From an uncultured delta proteobacterium (GTDB taxonomy: Bacteria > Myxococcota_A > Polyangia > Polyangiales > Ga0077539), in the NCBI GenBank assembly GCA_903845045.1, contig CAIMWA010000375.1, positions 1 to 45,307 on the forward strand: a DNA stretch of 45,307 nt. Direction: 5' to 3'. The notes under the pieces are model-generated. The model was not told the DNA's origin and ran no database searches. It worked only from the letters and a program-made list of their open reading frames with translations. Below, one piece after another: positions 1 through 8,574 of the stretch. How positions within the stretch are numbered: the stretch's first letter is position 1; the number at the start of each line of letters is the position of its first letter. Position numbers and translations under genes: made by a program.

Positions 1-69
1 CACGCGAAACCGCGCGACCTGCACGATGGCCTCGTCGGACCGTACCGTTCCCGCCGAACGCGCCTCCAT
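1..69 (-). CDS. 5' end of an unidentified gene, cut by the window edge
   Basis: An ATG on the minus strand (complement of 67-69) opens a frame of 23 codons that reaches the window edge without a stop. It starts MEARSAGTVRSDEAIVQVAR. It lies 42 bp downstream of the Ser/Thr kinase stop on the same strand, so it may be the last member of that operon. The short stretch is compatible with the N-terminus of myxobacterial FHA-type or sigma-54-dependent regulators, but 23 residues are too few to assign a family. It could also be a chance frame. Confidence 0.45.
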   Translation of the reverse strand, partial: MEARSAGTVRSDEAIVQVARFRV

Positions 70-83
70 GTGCGGCGACGATA

Positions 84-95
84 CCACCGCGGTGG
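84..95. promoter_or_regulatory. 12-bp perfect palindrome between two minus-strand genes
   Basis: CCACCGCGGTGG reads the same on both strands. It sits in the 42-bp gap between the kinase stop (112) and the next start (69). It could be an operator for the downstream gene or part of a weak terminator; there is no T-run next to it. Confidence 0.3.
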
Positions 96-111
96 ACGCC
101 GCGCGGGGCCG

Positions 112-1446
112 TCACTCGTAGCTTCGAATGGGCGCCCCCGGCAGCGGCGGGCGTGGTGCGACGCGCACCATGGGCCGAGCCGCGGCCTGCGGGCGTGGAA
201 CCATCGCTCGCGCGACGACGGCCGCAGCGACGCCGGCGTCGGCGACGGGCGGAGCAACCACCGCCGCGGACGCAGCGTCCACCTCCGTCTCGCGACGACG
301 GGGAGGCTCCACCGCAACGCGCGGCGGCTCCATGGCGCGGTCCTCGGACCTCGTCGGCGCGTGCGGCGATGGCCGGAGCGCAGCCCCCACGAGCCCGCCC
401 GCGATGAGTCCCGCGGCGGCCCAGAACGGACCGCGGACCGTGGGCCGAGACACCCCCGCGGACGGCGACTGCATCGCCATTGGCGGACCTCCTGGCGCCG
501 CGACCTCGGCGTCGGACGCGGTGCACGCGCGCAATGCCGCGGCCATCGCGACGGCGCTCGGCCAGCGCTCGCCGAGGTTCGGCAGCAACGCCCGATCGAC
601 GACCCGCGCGAGGTCCTCGGGCACGCCCTCGCGCAGCGCGCGCACCTGCGGAACAGGCTGCGTCGCGAGGCGCACGATGAGCGCGTTGTAGCTCTCGGCC
701 TGGATCGGATGCCGCCCGGTGAGCGCGTGGAACAGCACCGCGCCGAGGGACCAGAGGTCCGTGCGCTCGTCGACGCTCTCGCCGCGCGCCTGCTCGGGGC
801 TCATGAACACCGGCGTGCCGACCACCGCGCCGGTCTGCGTGTGCGCCGTACCCGTCGCGGCGAGCGCCGAGTCGTCGGCGGGAACGTCGGTCCAACGCAC
901 GATGCCGAAGTCGACGATCTTGGTGTGCGTGGAGCCGTCGGCGCCCTCCACCACGAAGATGTTCTCGGGCTTCACGTCACGATGGATGAGCCCCCGCGCG
1001 TGCGCCGCCGCGAGGCCGTCGAGCACCTCGGCGCCGAGCCGCGCGACCTCCGCCGGCGCGGGTGCGCGCGTGGCGACCCAACGCCCGAAATCCATGCCGT
1101 CGAGGAGCTCTTCGACGAGGTACAGCGTTCCATCCGCGGCCTTGCCGCCGTCGAGCACGTCGACGACGCCGGGGTGCGTGAGCGTCGCCGTCGCGCGGGC
1201 CTCGCGGGCAAAGCGGGCCTCGGCGCGGGGAGAGGTCGTGAACTCGGCGCGGATCAGCTTGATGGCGACACGCCGGTGCGTGAACGCGTGCAGGGCCTCG
1301 TACACGATGCCCATGCCGCCCACGCCGATGAGCCGAAGCAGACGGTATTTGTCGGCCAGCGTGGTCCCGACGCGAGCTTGCGCATCGCGGGCGACGAGCG
1401 CCGCGCCGTCGTCGTCCTCGTCGTCGATGCGAACGGTCTCGCTCAC
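112..1446 (-). CDS. Ser/Thr protein kinase (Hanks type) with one C-terminal membrane segment
   Basis: A 444-residue protein. The kinase domain covers roughly residues 25-290: Gly-rich loop GVGGMGIVYE, Lys in VAIKLI, catalytic loop HRDVKPEN, DFG in KIVDFGIVRW, and the GTPVFMSPEQ activation-segment end, so it looks catalytically complete. A hydrophobic stretch near residues 325-345 (AAAGLIAGGLVGAAL) would place the kinase in the cytoplasm, followed by an Ala/Pro/Arg-rich tail of about 90 residues that may be periplasmic. The GTG start is chosen because it forms a GTGA overlap with the stop of the upstream cytochrome gene; a frame extension beyond it has no kinase features and runs inside that gene. 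Coupled translation suggests the kinase works with the exported cytochrome and TPR proteins. Its substrate is unknown. Confidence 0.9.
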   Translation of the reverse strand: MSETVRIDDEDDDGAALVARDAQARVGTTLADKYRLLRLIGVGGMGIVYEALHAFTHRRVAIKLIRAEFTTSPRAEARFAREARATATLTHPGVVDVLDGGKAADGTLYLVEELLDGMDFGRWVATRAPAPAEVARLGAEVLDGLAAAHARGLIHRDVKPENIFVVEGADGSTHTKIVDFGIVRWTDVPADDSALAATGTAHTQTGAVVGTPVFMSPEQARGESVDERTDLWSLGAVLFHALTGRHPIQAESYNALIVRLATQPVPQVRALREGVPEDLARVVDRALLPNLGERWPSAVAMAAALRACTASDAEVAAPGGPPMAMQSPSAGVSRPTVRGPFWAAAGLIAGGLVGAALRPSPHAPTRSEDRAMEPPRVAVEPPRRRETEVDAASAAVVAPPVADAGVAAAVVARAMVPRPQAAARPMVRVAPRPPLPGAPIRSYE

Positions 1447-4400
1447 GGCTGCGTCCCGGGCCACTGCGCGCAGAGGTCGAGCGGGAACGAGATGTTCGGA
1501 ACGGCGATGGCGTGCGACGGCTCGTCGTCGTCGATGGACAGCAGGTACGCGACGATCTGCCGGATCTGCACCTGCCCCTCGGGCGACTGGTCGTAGTCGT
1601 TCGGTGTCCATTGATGGTGCGCACGGAACGCGCGATCGAAGACCTCTTCGAGGGTGCGGGCGTTGCCGGCGTGGAAGTACGGCGCCGAGAGCGCGAGACC
1701 GATGGTCGGCGGAACGTTGAAGCCGCTGATGCCCTGCGCGGGCTGCGTCATGTCCTGCCGCACCTCGCGGACGAGCACGCCGGGCGGCACCACCGCCGGG
1801 TCCGTCGGTGTCGCGGGAAACGTTCCCACGAAGCGCGCGGCGCACTGCATCCGGTCGTTGTCCGAAGGGCGCGCGGGATCGGGGAATCGGAACGCGGCAC
1901 TCCCGCCAACGGCATCGGGGTTCAGCCCGGCAGGAAATCCTCCGAGGGCGTAGCGCAGCGTGCGCAACAGCCCGGCGGTGGCGTCGTTCGGCTCCGAAGG
2001 CTCGTAGAAGCGCCGTGAGACGGTCCACAGCGCCGATCCGTGGCACCCCGCGCAGGAGCGCCCGAAGAGGGTCCGCCCGGCCTCCACGTCGGACCGGTCG
2101 AGCCCCACCGGCGCCCGCGGAGACCGGATGGTCTGCACGAAGGCCTCGAGGCGATCGAGGTCGTCCACCGCCGAGCGCACGCCGCCCGACGCCCCGGGCG
2201 AGCTGACGCTGCGCATCGCGCCGTTGAGGCCGGCCTGCGAGGTGCGCGTCTGCGAGCCATCGAGGAGCGTCGGAGCGTCGGAGCCGAAGCCGATGCGGTC
2301 GGCGGTGTGCGGCGGCGTCGCGTCACGCACCACGGCACCGCCCACCCCACCCTGGACGTTCCGGATCACGGTCTCGACGTCCTGCACCTCGTCGAAGGAG
2401 GCGTTCCACCCGAAGAGGCGCTGGCGGCGGTGCGTTCCGTCGAGCGCGAAGCTCCCGTCGAGCGACGGCGTCTGCCGCGGACCGCGCCCGAAGAACCACG
2501 TCACACCATCGCTCAACCCGTCGGGATGGCAGCTCTCGCAGGAGTTCCACGACTGCCCGAGCCAGGACATGCGGCCGGTGCCGGTGACGAAGAAGCGCCG
2601 GCCGTCGTGGGCGATCTGGGCGTCCGGCGTGCGCGCGGCCCCGTCGGTGGCGGGCACCGCCGCGACGACGCCCTGCAGCGACAGCGTCACCACGGAGACG
2701 TCGGGTGCGTCGGCGCCGAGCACCAGGGCCACGTGGTTGTGCCCCGCCTCGGCCTGGTGCCCGATGGCGATGCCGATGGGAAGGCGGCTGGCGCGGGCGG
2801 CGTCCGGCGTCAGATCGATGAAGCCACGCTCGCGCGGGTCGCTCGAGCCGACCTGGTCCACGGTGCCGTCGCGATCGAAGCGCACGCGGAACACCCCGTC
2901 GGAGCCATACCCAAGCACGTAAGCGACGTAGTCGCCGGGCACGAACGCGAGGCCGATGGGGAGCAGCGGCATGCGTCGCAGGGCCTCGGGCACGGCGCCG
3001 CCCACGAGCGCTCGCGGCGGCGATGCCGGCGCGGCATCGAAGAAGTCGCGGAACAGCCGCGTGAGCACGTACGGCTTCGCCGCCACGGGGGTCGCTCCGG
3101 AGACGTCCAGCGAGAAGAGCGAGGCGTGCGACATCGTCTGGAAATTGCCGGGGTTGATGGACGACTCGTCGATGGGCAGCGGGCATCCCGCGGGCGAGCG
3201 GCAGACCTCGCCGAGGGGCCCCGCGGGCGACGCGCAGATCGCCGTCACGTAGAGCCGCGAACCGCTGAGCGCGGCAGCGTAGAGCTGGTTCGGAAAGCAC
3301 CCCGTGGGATGGCCCGCGGCGTCGGCGAAGCCCGTGTCGTCCACCGGGTCCAGGGTGATGGGACGATCGTCGGCGACGTTCGTCGCGAGCGGCACCCGGT
3401 ACACCAGACCCACCCGGGCGCGATCCCAGAACCCTGCGTCCACCGCGGGATCGAGCGTACGTCCGTTCGACGTGACCTCCGTCGCGGACCGCGCCTGGGC
3501 GTAGAACTCGGTGACGTAGGCCACCTCGTCGTCATCGGACGCGTCGCCGTCGTTGCTGATCACCACCGCGCGCGGGTGTGCGAGCCCAGGGCGCCCCGCC
3601 ACGTTCGGTCCGAGCCGTCCCGAGCGCGCGAGGACGCCGTTGAGATCGATGGTCATCTCGACGTGCATCGTGGCCGTCGCGACGACGCTCACGGTGCCCT
3701 CGGCGAAGTTCGTCACATAGAGATGGCGTCCCGAGGGAGCGATGGCGAGGCCCGTCGGCTCGCTGCCGGTGGGCGCCGAAACGGCTGCGAAATGGGGCGT
3801 TCCGCGCAGGTCATCGAGGCGCACCACGCGCTGCTCGCGGCGAAGCACGATGAAGGCGGAGTTGCCGTCGTTGCCGAGCACCACGGCCCACGCCTCGGGA
3901 TCGCGCCCGGCGGCGTCGGCGTTCGGCGGGAGCTGCGTCCATCGGCGGGACACGCTCCGCGCGCTGAGAGGCTGCGTGTCGAGGTCGAGGTCGAACACCG
4001 ACACGGCGCTGCTCCGGCGCATGGCGGCGACGGCGATGCGATCGTCGGGGCTGATCGCAATGGCCGCGCCTTGCGTCGGAACGAGGGTCGGTCGCACCGG
4101 CAGCGTCGCGCCCGCGTCGCTCGTCGAAGGCGACGCGCGTACGGGCACGCACGCACCGTCGCGCTCGCAGGTCAGCGCGTCGGAGCCGCAGGTGTCGCGC
4201 GGGGAGCAGAGCCCGTGGGCCGCGTTGCCGGCGCACGCGCGAGCGAGGAACACGTGCGCGTCGACGACGCCGGATGCGTCGTACTCGTAGGTGCGGCGGT
4301 ACGTGAAGAGCCGGCACGACCCTTGGAGTGCGTCGATCTCCACGGTGACGGCGCACGGCGCATCGGGGTTCGACGGCGCGATGCCGAAGCTGCCGGGGAG

Positions 4401-4601
4401 CGTGCGCGCGCCCGGCGATCCGTCCAACGCGAAGCGCCGCTCGCCCCGCGCAACACCGCAGGACGAGGTGCGCACGACCACCGCGGTGAGCTCGCTCGCG
4501 ACGCGCAGGTCGGTGTCGAGGGTCACGACGATCTGCGCCGCCGGTGACGGCTCGCAGGCGCCGAGGACGACGGTGATCGCGGCGGCGACACAGAACCTCA
4601 T
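1443..4601 (-). CDS. Di-haem cytochrome c lipoprotein with YVTN-type beta-propeller
   Basis: A 1052-residue protein. It begins MRFCVAAAITVVLGACEPS, a lipoprotein signal peptide with Cys in a lipobox (LGAC), so it should be anchored outside the cytoplasmic membrane. The middle (about 190-640) has propeller-like repeats of the kind APSGRHLYVTNFAEGTVSVV. Two c-type haem sites follow: CESCH in NSCESCHPDG and CAGCH in GRSCAGCHGS. The C-terminus contains APYFHAGNARTLEEVF, a pattern typical of the second domain of di-haem cytochrome c peroxidase (MauG/CCP) proteins. Electron transfer or peroxidase activity is likely but the substrate is not visible. The start at 4601 overlaps the stop of the upstream gene as ATGA; the stop overlaps the kinase start as GTGA. 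The frame could be extended 12 codons upstream, but that would bury the signal peptide. Confidence 0.88.
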   Translation of the reverse strand: MRFCVAAAITVVLGACEPSPAAQIVVTLDTDLRVASELTAVVVRTSSCGVARGERRFALDGSPGARTLPGSFGIAPSNPDAPCAVTVEIDALQGSCRLFTYRRTYEYDASGVVDAHVFLARACAGNAAHGLCSPRDTCGSDALTCERDGACVPVRASPSTSDAGATLPVRPTLVPTQGAAIAISPDDRIAVAAMRRSSAVSVFDLDLDTQPLSARSVSRRWTQLPPNADAAGRDPEAWAVVLGNDGNSAFIVLRREQRVVRLDDLRGTPHFAAVSAPTGSEPTGLAIAPSGRHLYVTNFAEGTVSVVATATMHVEMTIDLNGVLARSGRLGPNVAGRPGLAHPRAVVISNDGDASDDDEVAYVTEFYAQARSATEVTSNGRTLDPAVDAGFWDRARVGLVYRVPLATNVADDRPITLDPVDDTGFADAAGHPTGCFPNQLYAAALSGSRLYVTAICASPAGPLGEVCRSPAGCPLPIDESSINPGNFQTMSHASLFSLDVSGATPVAAKPYVLTRLFRDFFDAAPASPPRALVGGAVPEALRRMPLLPIGLAFVPGDYVAYVLGYGSDGVFRVRFDRDGTVDQVGSSDPRERGFIDLTPDAARASRLPIGIAIGHQAEAGHNHVALVLGADAPDVSVVTLSLQGVVAAVPATDGAARTPDAQIAHDGRRFFVTGTGRMSWLGQSWNSCESCHPDGLSDGVTWFFGRGPRQTPSLDGSFALDGTHRRQRLFGWNASFDEVQDVETVIRNVQGGVGGAVVRDATPPHTADRIGFGSDAPTLLDGSQTRTSQAGLNGAMRSVSSPGASGGVRSAVDDLDRLEAFVQTIRSPRAPVGLDRSDVEAGRTLFGRSCAGCHGSALWTVSRRFYEPSEPNDATAGLLRTLRYALGGFPAGLNPDAVGGSAAFRFPDPARPSDNDRMQCAARFVGTFPATPTDPAVVPPGVLVREVRQDMTQPAQGISGFNVPPTIGLALSAPYFHAGNARTLEEVFDRAFRAHHQWTPNDYDQSPEGQVQIRQIVAYLLSIDDDEPSHAIAVPNISFPLDLCAQWPGTQP

Positions 4602-5467
4602 GGATCGATGCCGACGCCCTGCACCACGGTCCCCCAACTGCCGCCATCGTAGGGCGCGGAGCTTCGCGTGCCGGCGAGCACCACGCCGAGGACGATCGAG
4701 CCCGCGACGAGGGCGGTGCCGGCGCCGACGGCGATCCAGAATCGTCGATCGCGAACGAGCGAGGGCGAACGCGTGGGCGACACCCGTGCGTCCGCGGGCG
4801 GCGTTGCTGCGACGAGGGCGGGCGCAACGCTCGCGGGCACCGGTGCCACGACCAGAGGGACCGTCGGCGGGGGCGGCTCCGTGGCGTCGAGGGAGACCTC
4901 CACGACGTCGCCGGCGGCCAGCGTGCGCTCCGCCGAGACCGTCGAACCGGACGCGCGCTGCGCCGCGAAGGTGTGTGCGCCGGGGAGCACATCGACGTCG
5001 GCGACGCCCTCCGTCGCCGTCACGGCGGCTCCGTCGACGAGCAGCGCCGAGGGACCACCGGCCGCGACCACGTGCGCGTGTGCGACCAGGGGGCGAAGCT
5101 CGCCGAGCACCACGAGCGCAGCGCGACGGGAGGCGCTCTCTTCCGGAGCGAGCGCCACGACGCGCTGGAACGCCCGCAGCGCCGCCAGCACGTCACCGGC
5201 GCCGCGACGCGCGAGCCCGAGGTCGTAGAGCGCCGACACGCTCTCGCGCAACGCGAGCGAGCGCTCGAAGGCCGCCGCGGCCTCGTCGAAGCTTCGCGCG
5301 TCGAGCAGCGCGACGCCGTGCTGGAATTCCGCCGCCGCCGCCGCGCGGGTGGCGGGCGATGCGTTCGTCGCCGCGGACACCGGCTGCGCCGCCGCGCCCA
5401 TCGGCACGACGCAGACGATCACCGCCACCAGCAACGCCTCCCCACGTCGCCCCGCACGCACCCGCAT
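4598..5467 (-). CDS. Exported TPR protein with PEGA-like domain and C-terminal membrane anchor
   Basis: A 289-residue protein from the ATG at 5467; a GTG two codons upstream (5473) is the alternative start. An N-terminal signal peptide runs to about AAAQPV. Two TPR-like helical repeats follow (AAEFQHGVALLDARSFDEAAAAFERSLAL and the next 40 residues), then a PEGA-like stretch with ALLVDGAAVTATEGVADVDVLPGAHTF, a Pro/Val-rich linker, and a membrane segment near residues 245-268 (FWIAVGAGTALVAGSIVLGVVLAG). This layout recurs in myxobacterial proteins encoded beside Ser/Thr kinases, where it may help form periplasmic scaffolds; that role is inferred. It is the first gene of a trio joined by 4-bp overlaps. 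Confidence 0.82.
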   Translation of the reverse strand: MRVRAGRRGEALLVAVIVCVVPMGAAAQPVSAATNASPATRAAAAAEFQHGVALLDARSFDEAAAAFERSLALRESVSALYDLGLARRGAGDVLAALRAFQRVVALAPEESASRRAALVVLGELRPLVAHAHVVAAGGPSALLVDGAAVTATEGVADVDVLPGAHTFAAQRASGSTVSAERTLAAGDVVEVSLDATEPPPPTVPLVVAPVPASVAPALVAATPPADARVSPTRSPSLVRDRRFWIAVGAGTALVAGSIVLGVVLAGTRSSAPYDGGSWGTVVQGVGIDP

Positions 5468-5482
5468 CGACACTGCGAACGA

Positions 5483-5488
5483 GTATTA
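5483..5488 (-). promoter_or_regulatory. Possible -10 element of the TPR-cytochrome-kinase operon
   Basis: TAATAC on the minus strand lies 9 nt before the GTG at 5473 and 15 nt before the ATG at 5467. No convincing -35 box is 17 bp further upstream. If used, the transcript would start almost at the start codon. There is no Shine-Dalgarno sequence in front of either start. Confidence 0.3.
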
Positions 5489-5542
5489 CAGTTCGTTGGC
5501 CGCTTCAACGAGGAACGGGAGGCCGCCCTGTGCGATGGCGGC

Positions 5543-6265
5543 TCAGCGCGTCGCCGCTCCGGCCGCGATGGCGACGACGATCACCACGACGACGGCGACC
5601 ACGACGGCGATGCTGACGGTGCGCGCACGGCGCTCCACGGCGGCGTTCGCGCGAAGCGCCTCGTCGCGCCTCGCGAGCGCGCCGTGCTTGAGCCGGCTCC
5701 GCGCGACGGCCGACGCGTCGACGTGGTCCGTGAGGAGGATCGTCGCGCCGCAGAAGCGGCAGACGACCTGCACGCTGCCGTCGTCGGGCACGGCGTTCCG
5801 GCCCGCGCAACGCACGCACGGGACGCCCTCGGCCCGGAGCCGCGCGAGGGCTTCGTTGCCCGCGATCTGCCGGGCCATGTCGATGTCGAGGCGCTCCTTG
5901 TCGGAGATGTACGCGTCGACGCGCTCGGCGCTCCCGCACGCGCCGCAGGTGAACTGGTGCACCGTCACGTCGAGGGGCACCTCGACGGGCGCGTCGCAGC
6001 GCCGGCACCGGGCCTCGCGAAACCCTGCGCTGCCGCCCTCGAAGCGCGGCGCGCTGCGAACGAACTCCCGCAGGTCGCTCCGATGGGCGGCCGCCCCGGC
6101 GACGTGATGGTGGAGAGCGTCCGCCGACACCGCCTCCGGCCCCACGACGGCGGCCGTCTCGATCTCGGCTCCACAGAAAGCGCAGCCGAAGACCGGCACG
6201 CGAAGGTCCGCAGGAAGCGGGGTGCTCGCACCGCAGCGGTGACAGGTGACGCCTCGTTCGGCCAT
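5543..6265 (-). CDS. Tail-anchored protein with three zinc-ribbon-like CxxC pairs
   Basis: A 240-residue protein starting MAERGVTCHRCGAS. Six CxxC knuckles occur in order: CHRC, CAFC, CRRC, CGAC, CVRC, CRFC. They pair naturally into three zinc ribbons over about residues 8-175. After a charged helical region comes a strongly hydrophobic C-terminus (VSIAVVVAVVVVIVVAIAAG), which makes this a tail-anchored protein with its zinc domains in the cytoplasm. A GGAG ribosome site lies 8 nt before the ATG at 6265. The open frame extends further upstream but without SD or zinc motifs. Function is unknown; such ribbons may bind nucleic acid or protein partners. It follows the ferredoxin gene on the same strand with a 149-bp gap. 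Confidence 0.75.
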   Translation of the reverse strand: MAERGVTCHRCGASTPLPADLRVPVFGCAFCGAEIETAAVVGPEAVSADALHHHVAGAAAHRSDLREFVRSAPRFEGGSAGFREARCRRCDAPVEVPLDVTVHQFTCGACGSAERVDAYISDKERLDIDMARQIAGNEALARLRAEGVPCVRCAGRNAVPDDGSVQVVCRFCGATILLTDHVDASAVARSRLKHGALARRDEALRANAAVERRARTVSIAVVVAVVVVIVVAIAAGAATR

Positions 6266-6414
6266 CGATCGCTTCTCCAAGGGATGACCCCGCGTGGTCG
6301 ACGCCGCGCGATGCTCGCACGACCGCGCCGCACCCAGCGCACGAAAATCGCAAGGCGGCCGGTCATCGCCGCGGCGGCGGACCGTGAGCGATGTTGTTGC
6401 CGGCCCGCACGGGA

Positions 6415-6756
6415 TCAGCGGCGCTCGAGGGTGATCGCGCGTTCGGGGCACGCGACGACGCACAAGCCGCACGCGCGGCACGCGTCGGCCTTCACGGCGT
6501 ATGCGGTTTGCCGCCGGTGCGCGATGCTCTTGAGCTTCGCGAACGGACCGAGGACTGCGAAGTCCGCTTCGTCGATGCGACGGACCTCGAAGACGTCATG
6601 CGGACACACCTCGACGCAGTCGTGCTTTCCCTCGCAGCGCCCGCGGTCGACCACAGGAAACCAACGGCCGGGGTCGGCACCGCACCTCTCGCCAGGCCGA
6701 TCGGGGTCCGCCGCCGCCCGCCGCGCCTTCTCGACATCGATGTCCTGCTTCGCCAT
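6415..6756 (-). CDS. Ferredoxin with two iron-sulfur clusters, probably 7Fe type
   Basis: A 113-residue protein. The first cluster motif is CEGKHDCVEVCP (C-x5-C-x3-C-P) and the second is CRACGLCVVACP (the full CxxCxxCxxxCP). In seven-iron ferredoxins of the FdxA kind the first motif lacks one Cys and holds a [3Fe-4S] cluster while the second holds a [4Fe-4S]; the Cys pattern here fits that, which is inference. It should be a soluble electron carrier, partner unknown. GGAGG lies 6 nt before the ATG at 6756, which decides the start against a longer frame that lacks ferredoxin features. About 30 residues precede the first cluster motif. Confidence 0.87.
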   Translation of the reverse strand: MAKQDIDVEKARRAAADPDRPGERCGADPGRWFPVVDRGRCEGKHDCVEVCPHDVFEVRRIDEADFAVLGPFAKLKSIAHRRQTAYAVKADACRACGLCVVACPERAITLERR

Positions 6757-6942
6757 CCGCGACCTCCGGGATCGGTGTGTACCCGCGCTCGACCTCTGGG
6801 TGGGTGAAGGGATCGTGAAGAAACGCAAAGCCGCCGTGGGTCGCGTGGGCGCCTCTCCGCGGGGTTCGACGGGTCCGTCTCGACCGTCGCCCGCTCCGCT
6901 CGATTCGGTCCCGCGCCGTTGAGGCCCCCCCCGGCGTCGCGC

Positions 6943-6948
6943 TACGGT
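6943..6948 (+). promoter_or_regulatory. TANNNT -10-like hexamer before the hydrolase gene
   Basis: TACGGT ends 10 nt before the ATG at 6959. No Shine-Dalgarno is visible, so a short leader is plausible. It is one of a series of similar hexamers in this window. Confidence 0.35.
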
Positions 6949-6958
6949 CCGCACCCCA

Positions 6959-7735
6959 ATGCCCACGCCGATCGTCTTCATTCACGGCATGTTCGTGACC
7001 CCGCGCTGCTGGAAGCCCTGGATCGAACGCTTCACTGCCGCCGGCCACGACTGCCTCGCGCCCGCCTGGCCGCTGCACGACGCGGCGCCGGAGGAGCTGC
7101 GCCGCCGCCATCCCGACGCCGCGCTGGGAGCCCTCGGCATCCCCGACCTCCTCGCCGACCTCACCCGCGTCATCGCGGGCTGCCCGCGTCCGCCGGTGCT
7201 CGTCGGGCACTCGCTGGGCGGCCTGCTCGTGCAGCTTCTTCTCCAGAAGGGCCTCGGCGCCGCCGGCGTCGCCATCGACTCGGCGCCGCCCAAGGGGGTC
7301 GTTCCCTTCTCGTGGTCGTTCATTCGCAGCAACTGGCCTGTGGTCAATCCGTTCGTAGCGGAGTCCGAGCCGTTCCTGATGTCCTTTGAACAGTTCCAGT
7401 ATGCGTTCGTGCACACGCTCCCCGAAGCGGCGCAGCGCGAGGCCTACGAGTCCCAGGTCGTCCCGGAGTCACGCAAGGTCGGGCGCGGTACGCTGAGCGA
7501 CGCCGCGGCCATCGACTTCCGCCTTCCGCACAAGCCCCTGCTCTTCATCGCCGGCACCGAGGACCACATCATCCCGGCCAGCCTGAACCGCTCGAACCAC
7601 GCGAAGTACACCGACCCGAACTCCGTGCACGAGTATCAGGAGTTCGCCGGCCGCACGCACTACATCATCGGCCAGGACGGCTGGACCGAGGTCGCCGACG
7701 CCGTCGCGTCGTTCATCGGCCGGCACGCGCCGTGA
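6959..7735 (+). CDS. Alpha/beta-fold hydrolase
   Basis: A 258-residue protein, usual size for the family. The N-terminus IVFIHGMFVTPRCW carries the oxyanion-hole HG motif. The nucleophile elbow is GHSLGG (Ser near residue 84), followed by LLVQLLLQKG. The acid is likely Asp in GTEDHIIP and the base His in GRTHYIIGQDGW near the C-terminus, so the catalytic triad looks complete. There is no signal peptide, so it should act in the cytoplasm. The substrate (ester, lactone or other) cannot be told from sequence. It is divergent from the ferredoxin gene and convergent with the methyltransferase-like gene, whose stop is 12 bp beyond its own. Confidence 0.88.
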   Translation: MPTPIVFIHGMFVTPRCWKPWIERFTAAGHDCLAPAWPLHDAAPEELRRRHPDAALGALGIPDLLADLTRVIAGCPRPPVLVGHSLGGLLVQLLLQKGLGAAGVAIDSAPPKGVVPFSWSFIRSNWPVVNPFVAESEPFLMSFEQFQYAFVHTLPEAAQREAYESQVVPESRKVGRGTLSDAAAIDFRLPHKPLLFIAGTEDHIIPASLNRSNHAKYTDPNSVHEYQEFAGRTHYIIGQDGWTEVADAVASFIGRHAP

Positions 7736-7747
7736 TCGGACGCCCCG

Positions 7748-8485
7748 CTACGCCGCCTCGGTGCCCGTTGCCGCAACGGTGACCTCGTCGCTGCGCCCGA
7801 AGCGCGGAAGCAGGAAGCCCGTGCGCGCGCGATAGGCGGCCCAGCCCGGGTGCCGCGCCATGCTCGCCTCCTTGCGAAGCATGTTCGGAACGAAGACCCC
7901 GCCCCACACCCACGCGAGCACGACCCACGGGATCCAGTGCCCGGCGACGACGGCGAAGCTGGCGTAGAGCATCATCTCACCGAGGTAGTTCGGGTGCCGC
8001 ACCCGCGCGAAGAACCCGTCGGTGATGAGCCCGCGGCGCACCTTCAGCGTGAAGAACTTCTGCGCGTCGCTCGCCATCATGAGCACCACGCCGAGGACGT
8101 ACAGCACCGTCGCGCCCGCGAGCGTCGCCGGCGCGGCCTCGTGGTGGTTGCGAATCAACAGCACCGGCGCCAGCCAATACAGCCCGAGCACGAGGAGCCA
8201 GGCGTTCACGGCGCCGCCGACGGTGATCTTGCGCTGCCATCCGGGGTCCGGGAACACGGCCTCCTTCAAGAGCCAGAGCAATCCATAGCTGCCGTGGAGC
8301 GCGGCGTACGTCCACGCAGTGGGCGAGAAGTCACCGTAGGCGACCATGAGCGCGAGCACGAACGCGAGGGTGCCGCCCTTCTGCAGGTTGATGACCCACG
8401 CGAACTTCAGGAACCGCGGTCCGCCGAGAAAGTCTTCGGAGAGCTTGTCGCGAAAGGCGAGCCACTGGGCCAGGGCGGGGTGCAT
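7748..8485 (-). CDS. Integral-membrane methyltransferase/reductase-like protein (DUF1295 / ICMT-like fold)
   Basis: A 245-residue protein with about six membrane segments and, near residue 175, RVRHPNYLGEMMLYASF. The RHPNYxGE signature is shared by isoprenylcysteine carboxyl methyltransferases, phospholipid methyltransferases and DUF1295/steroid 5-alpha-reductase-like proteins. The C-terminal part (NMLRKEASMARHPGWAAYRARTGFLLP) is also typical. I chose the ATG at 8485 (MHPALAQWLAFRDK), with GGAG 8 nt upstream. A second ATG at 8560 adds 25 residues of low-complexity sequence and is possible. Which reaction it performs is not shown by the sequence. It is divergent from the cytochrome lipoprotein gene. 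Confidence 0.78.
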   Translation of the reverse strand: MHPALAQWLAFRDKLSEDFLGGPRFLKFAWVINLQKGGTLAFVLALMVAYGDFSPTAWTYAALHGSYGLLWLLKEAVFPDPGWQRKITVGGAVNAWLLVLGLYWLAPVLLIRNHHEAAPATLAGATVLYVLGVVLMMASDAQKFFTLKVRRGLITDGFFARVRHPNYLGEMMLYASFAVVAGHWIPWVVLAWVWGGVFVPNMLRKEASMARHPGWAAYRARTGFLLPRFGRSDEVTVAATGTEAA

Positions 8486-8574
8486 GGCGCCGACTCCACC
8501 GCATCGCGGCCCGTCGGGCAAGGCGGGCGACGGGCAACTTGCGCCGCTCGCCGGGGTCATGCAGGGATCCTTCG

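Noticed and set aside
2040..4547. An 835-codon plus-strand frame antisense to the cytochrome lipoprotein
   Set aside because: Same composition artefact; the minus-strand frame has haem motifs and a signal peptide.
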